Shown: piece after piece, positions 39,618-47,659 of the stretch
Layout: each line of letters starts with the position of its first letter
Numbering within the stretch: position 1 is the first letter of the stretch
NCBI RefSeq assembly: GCF_020833685.1
Contig: NZ_JACKZY010000002.1
Span: forward strand, 682,001 to 746,000
Reading direction: 5' to 3'
From: Nitratireductor sp. B36
GTDB lineage: Bacteria > Pseudomonadota > Alphaproteobacteria > Rhizobiales > Rhizobiaceae
DNA: 64,000 bases
Translations under genes and position numbers: made by a program
Notes under the pieces: model-generated
What the model saw: the letters and a program-made list of their open reading frames with translations, nothing else
Told to the model about the DNA's origin: nothing
Databases searched by the model: none

Positions 39618-40112
39618 ATGAGCGTCGAACTGGTTGTTGCGATGGCGGAGAATGGCGTGATCGGGCGCGACGGGGATCTGCCCTGGCGGCTTTCCACGGA
39701 TCTCAAGCGCTTCAAGGCCATCACCATGGGCAAGCCCGTTATCATGGGGCGTAAGACCTGGGAGAGCATTGGCAAGCCGCTGCCTGGTCGGCGCAACATC
39801 GTCGTCACGCGGCAGGCGGACTATGCTGCTGAAGGGGCGGAATGCGTATCTTCCCTGGACGTGGGGCTGGCTTTGGCAGTGGCTGGCGACGCCGGCCAGG
39901 ATGTGTGCGTGATCGGTGGGGGGCAGATTTATCGGGAAGCGATGGACAGGTCCGATCGCCTGCATGTCACGCATGTCTATGCGCAGATCGAAGGGGATAC
40001 CGTGTTCCCTGAAATCGCCCCCGAAATATGGGAGGAAGTCTCTCGCGAGGAGGTGCCGGCGGGCGAAAAGGACGTTTACGCCACCTCCTATGTGGTCTAC
40101 CAACGACGCTGA
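39618..40112 (+). CDS. folA: Dihydrofolate reductase
   Basis: Dihydrofolate reductase reduces dihydrofolate to tetrahydrofolate with NADPH. AENGVIGRDGDLPWRLSTDL (residues 11-30) carries the substrate-binding aspartate/glutamate and tryptophan region. MGRKTWESIGKPLPGRRNIV is the cofactor-binding segment, and VIGGGQIYREAM is the second nucleotide motif. It lies 15 bases after thyA. The chromosomal trimethoprim-type target residues look normal. Confidence 0.96.
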   Translation: MSVELVVAMAENGVIGRDGDLPWRLSTDLKRFKAITMGKPVIMGRKTWESIGKPLPGRRNIVVTRQADYAAEGAECVSSLDVGLALAVAGDAGQDVCVIGGGQIYREAMDRSDRLHVTHVYAQIEGDTVFPEIAPEIWEEVSREEVPAGEKDVYATSYVVYQRR

Positions 40113-40260
40113 AGAGGCAGGGCAGGGCTCTCTTTTCGCTGGAAAGAGCGGGAAACGCGGCGGGCTGCCGCGTTGAAAGAGGATTTGCCGCTACCTATAA
40201 CTGACCGGATGGGAGAGCTGTCCTCGACGGACGGAACCCGGATCGAGAAAAGGAACAAGA

Positions 40261-41367
40261 ATGCCCTGGAATAATCAAAGTGGCGGAGGCGGCCCTTGGG
40301 GCGGCGGCAATAACGGAGGCCCCTGGGATCAGGGACCGCGTGGGCCGAGTGGACCGCAGGGATCTCCGCCCGATCTGGAAGAGATCATCAAACGCGGCCA
40401 GGACAGGCTGAAAAACGCGCTGCCCGGCGGCGGCGGCATCAGCCCGGCCATGATCGGTCTGGTGCTTCTGGCGCTGGCGGGTCTGTGGCTTTTCAAATCC
40501 GTTTATACGGTGCAGCCGGACGAACTGGCCGTGGAACTGCGCTTCGGTAAGCCGAAGCCTGAGCTTTCCGAGCCGGGGCTGCATTTCCATTGGTGGCCGA
40601 TCGAGACTGTGGAGAAGGCTTCCGTTGCCGAGCGGCTGGTGGATATCGGCCAGACCAGGGGCGGGGCTTCCAGCGGGCTCATGCTTTCCGGTGATCAGAA
40701 CATCGTCGATGTGAAGTTTTCCGTTGCCTATCAGGTTGCCGATCCTGCTGCCTATCTCTTCAACGTCGCCAACCCCGACGAGACGCTGCGCCAGGTGGCT
40801 GAAAGCGCCATGCGTGAGGTTGTCGGCCGGCGTCCGGCACAGGACATTTTCCGTGATGACCGCCAGGGCATTGCCGAAGATGTGCGTGTGACCATTCAGA
40901 CAGCGCTCGACGAATACGGCACGGGGCTGACGGTCAACGCGCTGTCTATCGAGGACGCCGCACCGCCGCGCGAGGTGGCCGATGCGTTCGATGAGGTGCA
41001 GCGCGCCGAGCAGGACGAAGACCGTTTCGTGGAGGAGTCCAACCAGTACTCCAACCAGAAGCTCGGTCAGGCGCGTGGTGAAGCCGCGCAGATCCGCGAA
41101 GAAGCGGCTGCCTACAAGAACCGTGTCGTTCAGGAGGCGGAAGGTGAGGCGCAGCGTTTCATCTCTGTCTATGACGAATATGCCAAGGCTCCGGCGGTGA
41201 CGCGCAAGCGTCTGTTCCTGGAGACGATGGAAGGCGTGCTGCAAGGCTCGAACAAGGTGATTGTCGAGCAGAATGGCGGACAGGGCGTCGTGCCTTACCT
41301 GCCATTGCCCGAACTTCGCCAGCAATCGCAGCAGCAGCCGCGTGGAACCGCGGGAGGGAGCAACTAA
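40261..41367 (+). CDS. hflK: FtsH modulator HflK
   Basis: HflK is a SPFH/prohibitin-domain membrane protein. With HflC it forms a large cage around the FtsH protease and tunes its activity. The N-terminal 60 residues are Gly/Pro/Trp-rich, followed by one membrane helix (residues about 60-80) and the SPFH domain (from VQPDELAVELRFGKP). The C-terminal coiled coil (ESNQYSNQKLGQARGEAAQIREEAA) faces HflC. The stop overlaps the hflC start (TAATG). A 148-base gap separates it from folA. Confidence 0.95.
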   Translation: MPWNNQSGGGGPWGGGNNGGPWDQGPRGPSGPQGSPPDLEEIIKRGQDRLKNALPGGGGISPAMIGLVLLALAGLWLFKSVYTVQPDELAVELRFGKPKPELSEPGLHFHWWPIETVEKASVAERLVDIGQTRGGASSGLMLSGDQNIVDVKFSVAYQVADPAAYLFNVANPDETLRQVAESAMREVVGRRPAQDIFRDDRQGIAEDVRVTIQTALDEYGTGLTVNALSIEDAAPPREVADAFDEVQRAEQDEDRFVEESNQYSNQKLGQARGEAAQIREEAAAYKNRVVQEAEGEAQRFISVYDEYAKAPAVTRKRLFLETMEGVLQGSNKVIVEQNGGQGVVPYLPLPELRQQSQQQPRGTAGGSN

Positions 41368-42296
41368 TGTCCAACCGTCTTCCCATACTCGTCATCATTG
41401 GCGCGGTTCTGCTCTTCCTGCTCTATTCGGCGATTTTCGTCGTCAACGAGCGTCAGCAGGCCATTGTTCTTCGTTTCGGTGAAATCGTCGACGTGAAGAC
41501 CGAGCCGGGCCTCTATTTCAAACTGCCCTTCGCTTTTGTCGAGGCGGACAATGTCCAGATCATCGAAGACCGCATCCTGCGCTTCGATCTCGATGACATC
41601 CGCGTGCAGGTTTCGGGCGGCAAGTTCTACGAGGTGGATGCGTTCATCGCCTATTCGATCAACGATCCCCGCAGGTTCCGTCAGACCGTTTCGGGCAGTG
41701 TCGCGCTGGCTGAACAGCGACTGCGGACCCGTCTTGATGCGGCCTTGCGCCGGGTCTACGGTCTGCGTGGCTTCGAGGCGGCTCTTTCGGAAGAGCGTGC
41801 ATCCATGATGCGTGAGGTGGCCGAGGAATTGCGACCTGCCGCTGCATCGCTGGGGCTTGAGATCGAGGATGTGCGCATTCGCCGGACCGACCTGACGGCG
41901 GAGGTCTCCCAACAGACCTATGACCGCATGAAGGCGGAACGACTGGCGGAGGCGGAGCGCTTGCGTGCACGTGGCCGTGAGGCTGCCGCGCGCATCCGCG
42001 CCCGGGCCGATCGTGAAGTGGTCGAGATTCTGGCTGCCGCCCAGCGCGAATCGGAGATCCTGCGCGGTGAGGGCGAGGCGGAACGCAACGCCATCTTTGC
42101 CGAGGCATTCTCGCGCGATGAGGACTTCTTCGAGTTCTATCGTTCGATGAACGCCTATCAGCAGGCTCTCGACCCGAACGGGACCACCATGCTTTTGTCG
42201 CCTGATTCGGAATTCTTCCGTTTCTTCAACGACTCCAGCGGCGGTGGAGCCCGCGTGTCAGCGCCGGCTGCTCAGGGCACCGCTGCCGGCCAGTGA
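41367..42296 (+). CDS. hflC: FtsH modulator HflC
   Basis: HflC is the partner of HflK in the FtsH regulatory complex at the inner membrane. An N-terminal helix (LPILVIIGAVLLFLLYSAIFVV) leads into the SPFH domain (VNERQQAIVLRFGEIVDVKTEPGLYFKLPF). The C-terminal ERLAEAERLRARGREAAARI coiled coil is typical. The end DEDFFEFYRSMNAYQQAL is the conserved HflC tail. It overlaps hflK by one base and is followed after 12 bases by the DUF2065 gene. Confidence 0.95.
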   Translation: MSNRLPILVIIGAVLLFLLYSAIFVVNERQQAIVLRFGEIVDVKTEPGLYFKLPFAFVEADNVQIIEDRILRFDLDDIRVQVSGGKFYEVDAFIAYSINDPRRFRQTVSGSVALAEQRLRTRLDAALRRVYGLRGFEAALSEERASMMREVAEELRPAAASLGLEIEDVRIRRTDLTAEVSQQTYDRMKAERLAEAERLRARGREAAARIRARADREVVEILAAAQRESEILRGEGEAERNAIFAEAFSRDEDFFEFYRSMNAYQQALDPNGTTMLLSPDSEFFRFFNDSSGGGARVSAPAAQGTAAGQ

Positions 42297-42308
42297 CCGG
42301 CGGTTGAC

Positions 42309-42494
42309 ATGAGCGATTTCATTGCCGCCCTGGGCCTGGTTCTCGTCATCGAGGGCCTGGTCTATGGCGGCATGCCGAGGCTGGCCAGAAAACTCGCCCA
42401 GCAGGTTCTTGAAATGCCGGACAGCGCGCTTCGCGCAGCGGGCGTCTCGGCCATGGCGCTCGGTGTGTTGGTGATCTGGCTTATACGAGGTTGA
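42309..42494 (+). CDS. DUF2065 small membrane protein
   Basis: A 61-aa protein with two hydrophobic helices (residues 4-22 and 42-59) of the DUF2065 family. It is regularly found directly after hflC in proteobacteria, which suggests a link with the HflKC-FtsH complex, though no function is established. MPRLARKLAQQVLEMPDSALR is the conserved loop. A perfect 14-bp hairpin follows the stop. Confidence 0.88.
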   Translation: MSDFIAALGLVLVIEGLVYGGMPRLARKLAQQVLEMPDSALRAAGVSAMALGVLVIWLIRG

Positions 42495-42498
42495 AACA

Positions 42499-42537
42499 GT
42501 TTGCGGCCCGCATGGAATTCCCGTGCGGGCCGCAAAC
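42499..42537. terminator. Long perfect hairpin after the hflKC-DUF2065 operon
   Basis: GTTTGCGGCCCGCA (42499-42512) is the exact reverse complement of TGCGGGCCGCAAAC (42524-42537) around an 11-base loop. No T-run follows, so it may act as an RNA 3'-end stabiliser or weak terminator between DUF2065 and degP. Confidence 0.55.
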
Positions 42538-42685
42538 GTGCCGTAATCAGGCCCAATCATACAGATGTGAAACGCCTGTTAATGGAATCCAGTCAGTGTT
42601 GAGCCTAAAGTTCCGCCAGGGTGCCGGCTTACCGTTCCAGCGACGGGCCGTTCCACCAAACAAGCCATCTGGAGAAACGCTCTCA

Positions 42686-44185
42686 ATGTTCCCGACGAAG
42701 ATTTTACGCGCCACGCGGGTGGCACCAGTTGCCGCGCTGATCGCGCTGGGTGGTCTCAGCTCCGCTCCGGTGATCCTGGCACAAGAAGCAAGAGCAGAGG
42801 GCCCGGCTTCGGTGGCTGATCTGGCTGAGCGGCTTGCCGGCGCGGTGGTCAACATCTCCACTTCGCGCTCCACGGATGGGGGCGCGTCGGGGCGCGTGCC
42901 GCTGCCAAAGCTGCCAGAGGGCTCGCCGCTGCAGGAGTTTTTTGACGACTTCTTCCAGGATGAGCCTGAACAGGAGCAGGGACCGCGGCAGGCGCAGTCT
43001 CTGGGCTCTGGCTTCGTGATCGACGCGGAAGAAGGCATTGTTGTCACCAACAACCACGTGATCTCCGGCGCAGACGAGATCGTCGTCAATTTCACCGACG
43101 GCGGCAAGCTCGACGCCGAATTGCTGGGCGTGGACACGAAGACAGATCTGGCTGTGCTCAAGATCGATCCAAGCAAACGCAAACTGCAGGATGTTCCGTT
43201 CGGGGATTCCGACAAGATGCGGATCGGCGACTGGGTGATGGCGATCGGCAATCCGTTCGGTCTTGGTGGAACGGTGACCGTAGGCATCGTTTCGGCGCGC
43301 AACCGCGAAATAGGCTCAGGTCCTTACGATGATTTCATCCAGACGGATGCGGCCATCAATCGCGGAAACTCCGGCGGGCCGCTGTTCAACATGGACGGCG
43401 AGGTGATCGGCATCAACACGGCCATCATTTCGCCGACCGGTGGTTCCATCGGCATTGGCTTTTCCATCCCATCGGCGCTGGCCATCAAGGTGGTGGATCA
43501 GTTGCGTGAGTTCGGTGAGACGCGGCGCGGCTGGCTCGGTGTGCGTATTCAGGAAGTCACAGATGAGATAGCCGAGAGCCTTGGCATGGGCAAAGCCATG
43601 GGCGCGATGGTGAGTGGTGTGATCGAAGGTGGCCCAGTGGACGACGGATCCATTCAGCCGGGTGACGTGATTGTCGAGTTCGACGGAAAGGCTGTCGATA
43701 ATGTGCGCGAACTGCCGCGCATCGTTGCCGAGAGCCCGGTTGGCAAGGAAGTGGACGTCGTCGTCGTCCGTAAGGGCGAGGAAGAAACCGTACGGGTGAC
43801 GCTCGGACGGCTGGAAGATGGTGAGAAACTGGCTTCCGCAGAGACGAAAACGGACACGCCCGCCGGCGAAAGCGAGGCTGTCTCCTCGGCGGCTGTTCTG
43901 GGAATGCACATGGCCACTCTGGATGATCAACTGCGGGAGCAGTTTGAAATCACTGCTGATGTTAGCGGCGTGGTTATCACAAAGGTGGATGAGGGATCCC
44001 CGGCATCGACGAAGGGCGTTGCCGCGGGCGATGTCATCGTGGAGATCGCCCAGGCAACAGTCTCGACACCCAAGGAAGCGCTGGACCGGCTCGAAGAGCT
44101 GAAGGGGCAGGGGCGCCGTAACGCACTGCTGATGCTTGCCTCGAAGAATGGTGAGCTTCGTTTCGTCACATTGCGGATGGACTGA
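42686..44185 (+). CDS. degP: Periplasmic serine protease/chaperone DegP (Do family)
   Basis: DegP degrades or refolds misfolded envelope proteins. The ATG at 42686 gives a signal peptide (residues 1-37) cut after ARAEG-like sequence; the frame is open 65 codons further upstream without coding look. The catalytic triad is H124 (TNNHVISG), D154 (KTDLAVLKI) and S229 (RGNSGGPLF). Two PDZ domains follow (about residues 295-385 and 410-495). The longer LA loop between residues 60 and 105 is acidic. The gene follows hflKC, as in many rhizobia, and ends at a strong terminator. Confidence 0.95.
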   Translation: MFPTKILRATRVAPVAALIALGGLSSAPVILAQEARAEGPASVADLAERLAGAVVNISTSRSTDGGASGRVPLPKLPEGSPLQEFFDDFFQDEPEQEQGPRQAQSLGSGFVIDAEEGIVVTNNHVISGADEIVVNFTDGGKLDAELLGVDTKTDLAVLKIDPSKRKLQDVPFGDSDKMRIGDWVMAIGNPFGLGGTVTVGIVSARNREIGSGPYDDFIQTDAAINRGNSGGPLFNMDGEVIGINTAIISPTGGSIGIGFSIPSALAIKVVDQLREFGETRRGWLGVRIQEVTDEIAESLGMGKAMGAMVSGVIEGGPVDDGSIQPGDVIVEFDGKAVDNVRELPRIVAESPVGKEVDVVVVRKGEEETVRVTLGRLEDGEKLASAETKTDTPAGESEAVSSAAVLGMHMATLDDQLREQFEITADVSGVVITKVDEGSPASTKGVAAGDVIVEIAQATVSTPKEALDRLEELKGQGRRNALLMLASKNGELRFVTLRMD

Positions 44186-44215
44186 GCTTTGGTCACATAT
44201 CGCAGATCAAACGCA

Positions 44216-44242
44216 GCCCGGTGGATGACCACCGGGCTTTTT
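44216..44242 (+). terminator. Terminator after degP
   Basis: GCCCGGTGG (44216-44224) and CCACCGGGC (44229-44237) form a perfect stem with an ATGA loop, followed by TTTTT. The T-run overlaps the stop codon of the convergent acetyltransferase gene. Confidence 0.92.
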
Positions 44243-44804
44243 ATTTTTGCGCGGCGCGCCAATCCGACTGTGTGAGCCTGTAAAGCGCATGGCGTTTCAA
44301 ATGCGGATGGCTCTCTGGAACGCCGGGATGATCAAAGTCTCCATTCGGATCGTGGTGCATCCCGATACGCCGCATGACGGCGATGGAACGTGCATTGTGA
44401 ACAACCGCGAAGGAGACGATTTCCTCAAGTCCAAGCTTATCAAAACCGAATGCAAGCCATGCCTGAGCGGCTTCGGTCACGTAGCCTTTGCCCCAATACT
44501 CCGGGGCCAGCCGCCAGCCGATTTCTATCGATCCATCCGGCAGGTTGGTGAGACCTGAAGGCTTGTGCAGCCCTACAAAGCCGATCGGCTTGCCTGAGCA
44601 TTTCAGGGCTGCTGCCGCGAACCCGAAGCCATTTTTCGCAATGCCGTCACGAATCCTGTCCATGACGGCATCAGCCTCCTCGCGGTTCCTGCGGAAAGGG
44701 AAGAACTCCATGACCGTGTCGTCGGAATTGATGCGATGGAAAAACGGACGATCTTCCTCGCTCCAATTTCGCAGGACCAGACGGTCGGTCTCCAGGAGGG
44801 TCAT
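44241..44804 (-). CDS. GNAT-family N-acetyltransferase (RimJ/RimL type)
   Basis: A 187-aa acetyltransferase using acetyl-CoA. The start TDRLVLRNWSEEDRPFFHRI is typical of RimJ/RimL-like enzymes. EIGWRLAPEYWGKGYVTEAA holds the acetyl-CoA binding motif A (here WGKGYVTEA for Q/RxxGxG/A), and LEEIVSFAVVHNARSIAVMRRIGM is motif B. The acceptor may be a protein N terminus or a small amine. It overlaps the end of serB by 4 bases, so they form a pair. Confidence 0.88.
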   Translation of the reverse strand: MTLLETDRLVLRNWSEEDRPFFHRINSDDTVMEFFPFRRNREEADAVMDRIRDGIAKNGFGFAAAALKCSGKPIGFVGLHKPSGLTNLPDGSIEIGWRLAPEYWGKGYVTEAAQAWLAFGFDKLGLEEIVSFAVVHNARSIAVMRRIGMHHDPNGDFDHPGVPESHPHLKRHALYRLTQSDWRAAQK

Positions 44805-45688
44805 TGAATGAAGTCCGATTCTCGGTAGCCCTGCAGGAAGAGGAGCGCTGTGAGGTCTCCGTGGTCGATGCGCACGCCGGCCTGAGCGGAAACGGCGGGT
44901 TTGGCATGGAGCGCAACACCGAGGCCCGCCCGTTCGATCATGTCGAGATCGTTGGCTCCATCGCCGACTGCCAGCACGTCCTGCCGTGGAATGCCCTGTT
45001 GTGCGGCGAGGCGATCCAACGCCTCGGCCTTGGCTGCGCGGCCCAAAATAGGTTTTGCAACCTCGCCGCTGAGTTTCCCGTCATGCGTAAGGAGCCGGTT
45101 AGCCTGCTGGGTGTGAAAGCCGAGTTTTTCACCGACCGGTCCCGTAAACTGCTCGAAGCCGCCCGACACCAAGGCAGTGAATGCACCGGAGGCCTTCATT
45201 GTGGCGACCAGCGTACGCCCGCCAGACGCGAGCGTGATGCGTTTTTCAATAACGCTGTCGATGACATCGAGGGGCAGGCCCCTGAGCAAAGCGACGCGTT
45301 CTTCCAGTGCGGGCTCAAATGCGATCTCGCCATTCATGGCGCGACGGGTTATCTCCGCAACAGCTTCCTTGAGCCCGAGTTCGGCTGCAAGCTCGTCGAT
45401 GCATTCCTGATCGATCATGGTGGAGTCCATGTCGGCGATCAGCAGTTTCTTGCGACGCCCCTGCGCGTTCTGTACCGCTATATCCACGGGGCTGCGGGCG
45501 AGGGCATCACGCAGGATGGAATCTGCGGCTTTGGGGTCAACTCCGGGCTTCAGAACAATATCACAAGCGAGGTTTTCCCCCAGCCAGTCGATGGCGCTTG
45601 CATCGAGCGCCTTCATGGCCATAGTCGCAACGTCCGGCGTCAATGCGCGTTTTGCCGGATGGGAAATGAGGGTGGCTACGAGGGACAT
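44801..45688 (-). CDS. serB: Phosphoserine phosphatase SerB
   Basis: SerB is a HAD-superfamily enzyme that makes L-serine from phosphoserine. The catalytic motif I is DMDSTMIDQECIDELA (DxDxT, near residue 88). VSGGFEQFTGPV is the motif II region and AVGDGANDLDMIERAGLGVAL is motif III. The N-terminal 75 residues are an ACT-like domain, as in proteobacterial SerB. Length is 295 aa. It is divergent from miaA with a 21-base gap, so the two promoters must overlap. Confidence 0.95.
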   Translation of the reverse strand: MSLVATLISHPAKRALTPDVATMAMKALDASAIDWLGENLACDIVLKPGVDPKAADSILRDALARSPVDIAVQNAQGRRKKLLIADMDSTMIDQECIDELAAELGLKEAVAEITRRAMNGEIAFEPALEERVALLRGLPLDVIDSVIEKRITLASGGRTLVATMKASGAFTALVSGGFEQFTGPVGEKLGFHTQQANRLLTHDGKLSGEVAKPILGRAAKAEALDRLAAQQGIPRQDVLAVGDGANDLDMIERAGLGVALHAKPAVSAQAGVRIDHGDLTALLFLQGYRESDFIQ

Positions 45689-45709
45689 GGGCGCTTTCCG
45701 GGAGCTTGA

Positions 45710-46654
45710 ATGGCAGGCATGCTGAACGATGCGATCCTGATAGCCGGGCCAACGGCCAGCGGCAAGTCTGCGCTGGCGCTGCGTCTGGCTCTGGAGGTCG
45801 GCGGTGCGATCGTCAACGCCGACTCCATGCAGGTGTATAACGTGCTTCGGGTTCTTTCAGCCCGGCCGGGGACAGATGATCTGGATAGAGCGCCGCATCA
45901 CCTCTATGGGCATGTATCACCTTCCGTCGCCTATTCGACAGGGGCCTGGCTGGACGATGTTTCTGCGCTTCTTGAGAAGGGCGTCCTCGCAGGTCGTCGT
46001 GCGATCTTTGTGGGCGGCACCGGGCTTTATTTTCGAGCACTTCTCAATGGTATCGCACCCACGCCACCAGTTCCTGAGCCCGTGCGATCTCATTGGCGGA
46101 AGCGTCTTGCGGATGAAGGGCCCGAGGCGCTTCATCGTGTTCTTTCAAAGCGCGATGCGGCGGCTGCGGCTGCGATAGGACCCACGGACGGGCAGCGCAT
46201 CACCCGTGCTCTGGAGGTTCACGATGCCACTGGCAAGGCACTGAGCGCCTGGCAGGACGAGACAACCCAACCGTTGGTCGCCCGGGAAAACAGCACCTGT
46301 ATCGTGCTTGAGCCGGAGCGCTCATTTGTTGTCGAGCGCATCGAGCGTCGTTTTGACAGCATGATTGCGCATGGCGCGCTTGAAGAAGTCATGGCTCTCC
46401 TTGCGCTCGATCTTGCGGTGTCTCTTCCGGCAATGAAGGCCATCGGGGTGCCCGAACTGACTGCGTATTTGCGGAATGAGTGCACATTGGAACAAGCCGT
46501 CACACAAGCAAAAACCTCTACGCGGCGCTATTCCAAGAGACAGGCAACCTGGTTTCGGCACCAACTCGACGATCAGTGGCTGAGGCTGCCCATCGGCAGT
46601 CACACAAGATCAACGGATGAACTTGTGACTGCCATCAAAAACAATCTCAAATAG
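45710..46654 (+). CDS. miaA: tRNA dimethylallyltransferase MiaA
   Basis: MiaA adds a dimethylallyl group to A37 of tRNAs that read U-starting codons. The P-loop is IAGPTASGKSALAL (residues 10-23), followed by VNADSMQVY with its catalytic aspartate. HLYGHVSP and VGGTGLYFRALLNG are further family motifs. The C-terminal TRRYSKRQATWFRHQ binds the tRNA. Length is 314 aa. ATG 45710 and ATG 45719 are both possible starts; GGGAGCTTGA lies before the first. Confidence 0.96.
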   Translation: MAGMLNDAILIAGPTASGKSALALRLALEVGGAIVNADSMQVYNVLRVLSARPGTDDLDRAPHHLYGHVSPSVAYSTGAWLDDVSALLEKGVLAGRRAIFVGGTGLYFRALLNGIAPTPPVPEPVRSHWRKRLADEGPEALHRVLSKRDAAAAAAIGPTDGQRITRALEVHDATGKALSAWQDETTQPLVARENSTCIVLEPERSFVVERIERRFDSMIAHGALEEVMALLALDLAVSLPAMKAIGVPELTAYLRNECTLEQAVTQAKTSTRRYSKRQATWFRHQLDDQWLRLPIGSHTRSTDELVTAIKNNLK

Positions 46655-46744
46655 CCAATATGGCGCCACTTCTACCTGTGGAGATTAACCTTGCGTAAGT
46701 AAGGCTGTGCGAGAACGGCTTAAAGGGTGTCGTTCGGGGCCAGC

Positions 46745-47527
46745 ATGCGTTTCCACAAAGCGGAGTCGGCGTTTATTGTATTCATTTCGCTCGTCCTTGG
46801 AGCGGGAGGAATGCTCGCCTATGCCTATTGGCTTCTGCGTTCGGATATAGGCATCTTTCCGGTTCCGCGGGAACTCGGAAGCTTTATCCAGCTTCTGTTC
46901 ATTTCCGGGGTACTGCTTGCCACCGCCACCCTTTTCGGCCTGTTCTTCATCTATCCGCTGATCCGCACCCAGGTGCAGGAGGAAGGGAAGTTACGGGCGA
47001 TGACCGAAACGCTCAGTGCACGATCGGAATCCCTTCAGCATGCTGCCCTGACCGATAGCCTTACGGGCATGCAGAACCGGCGCTTTTTCGATGATGCTTT
47101 GAGGGAATATCTTCAGGAGTTTCGCCGTATCGAAAAGCCCGTCGGGCTGATGGTGCTCGATCTGGACCACTTCAAACAGGTCAACGACACACACGGTCAT
47201 GACGTGGGAGACGACGTGCTGCGCGCCGTGGCGCGTTGCCTGAAGGACCTGACCCGTTATCATGATGTGGTGGCGCGCATGGGGGGCGAGGAGTTCGCCA
47301 TTGTCGCACCGAACATGAACAATGAATCGCTGGTAAAACTGGCTGAGCGCATTCGGCGGGCGGTTGGCGCGCTTGTTATCGAAACGTCGAATGTGAACAT
47401 CCGCGTGACGATCAGCGTGGGGTTGTCGATCTGGAACGGCCGCGAATCCGCCGAGGAATTCTATCGCCGGGCCGACAAAATGCTCTACGAGGCCAAACGC
47501 CTGGGGCGCAATCGGGTGTGTGCCTGA
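46745..47527 (+). CDS. Membrane-bound diguanylate cyclase (GGDEF) with I-site
   Basis: A 260-aa c-di-GMP synthase. Two membrane helices (residues about 10-35 and 43-70) flank a short periplasmic loop. A short coiled coil leads to the GGDEF domain (TDSLTGMQNRRFFDD onward). The active-site motif is GGEEF (near residue 180) and the inhibitory RxxD site (RYHD) lies exactly five residues before it, so product feedback is expected. A GTG at 46727 with AAAGGGT upstream is an alternative start, six codons longer. No signal-sensing domain is recognisable. Confidence 0.9.
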   Translation: MRFHKAESAFIVFISLVLGAGGMLAYAYWLLRSDIGIFPVPRELGSFIQLLFISGVLLATATLFGLFFIYPLIRTQVQEEGKLRAMTETLSARSESLQHAALTDSLTGMQNRRFFDDALREYLQEFRRIEKPVGLMVLDLDHFKQVNDTHGHDVGDDVLRAVARCLKDLTRYHDVVARMGGEEFAIVAPNMNNESLVKLAERIRRAVGALVIETSNVNIRVTISVGLSIWNGRESAEEFYRRADKMLYEAKRLGRNRVCA

Positions 47528-47659
47528 CGAAGTTGCGGCTCGTTTTTCTTATCCCCTGGAACATGGTTCGCTGACAGGGCGTAGGGCAAATGGCCCTGTG
47601 CTTTGTGATTCTGCACGGTATCAGCGTTTTCCATGCCCTGGCTGCAGACGGCTGAGCTG

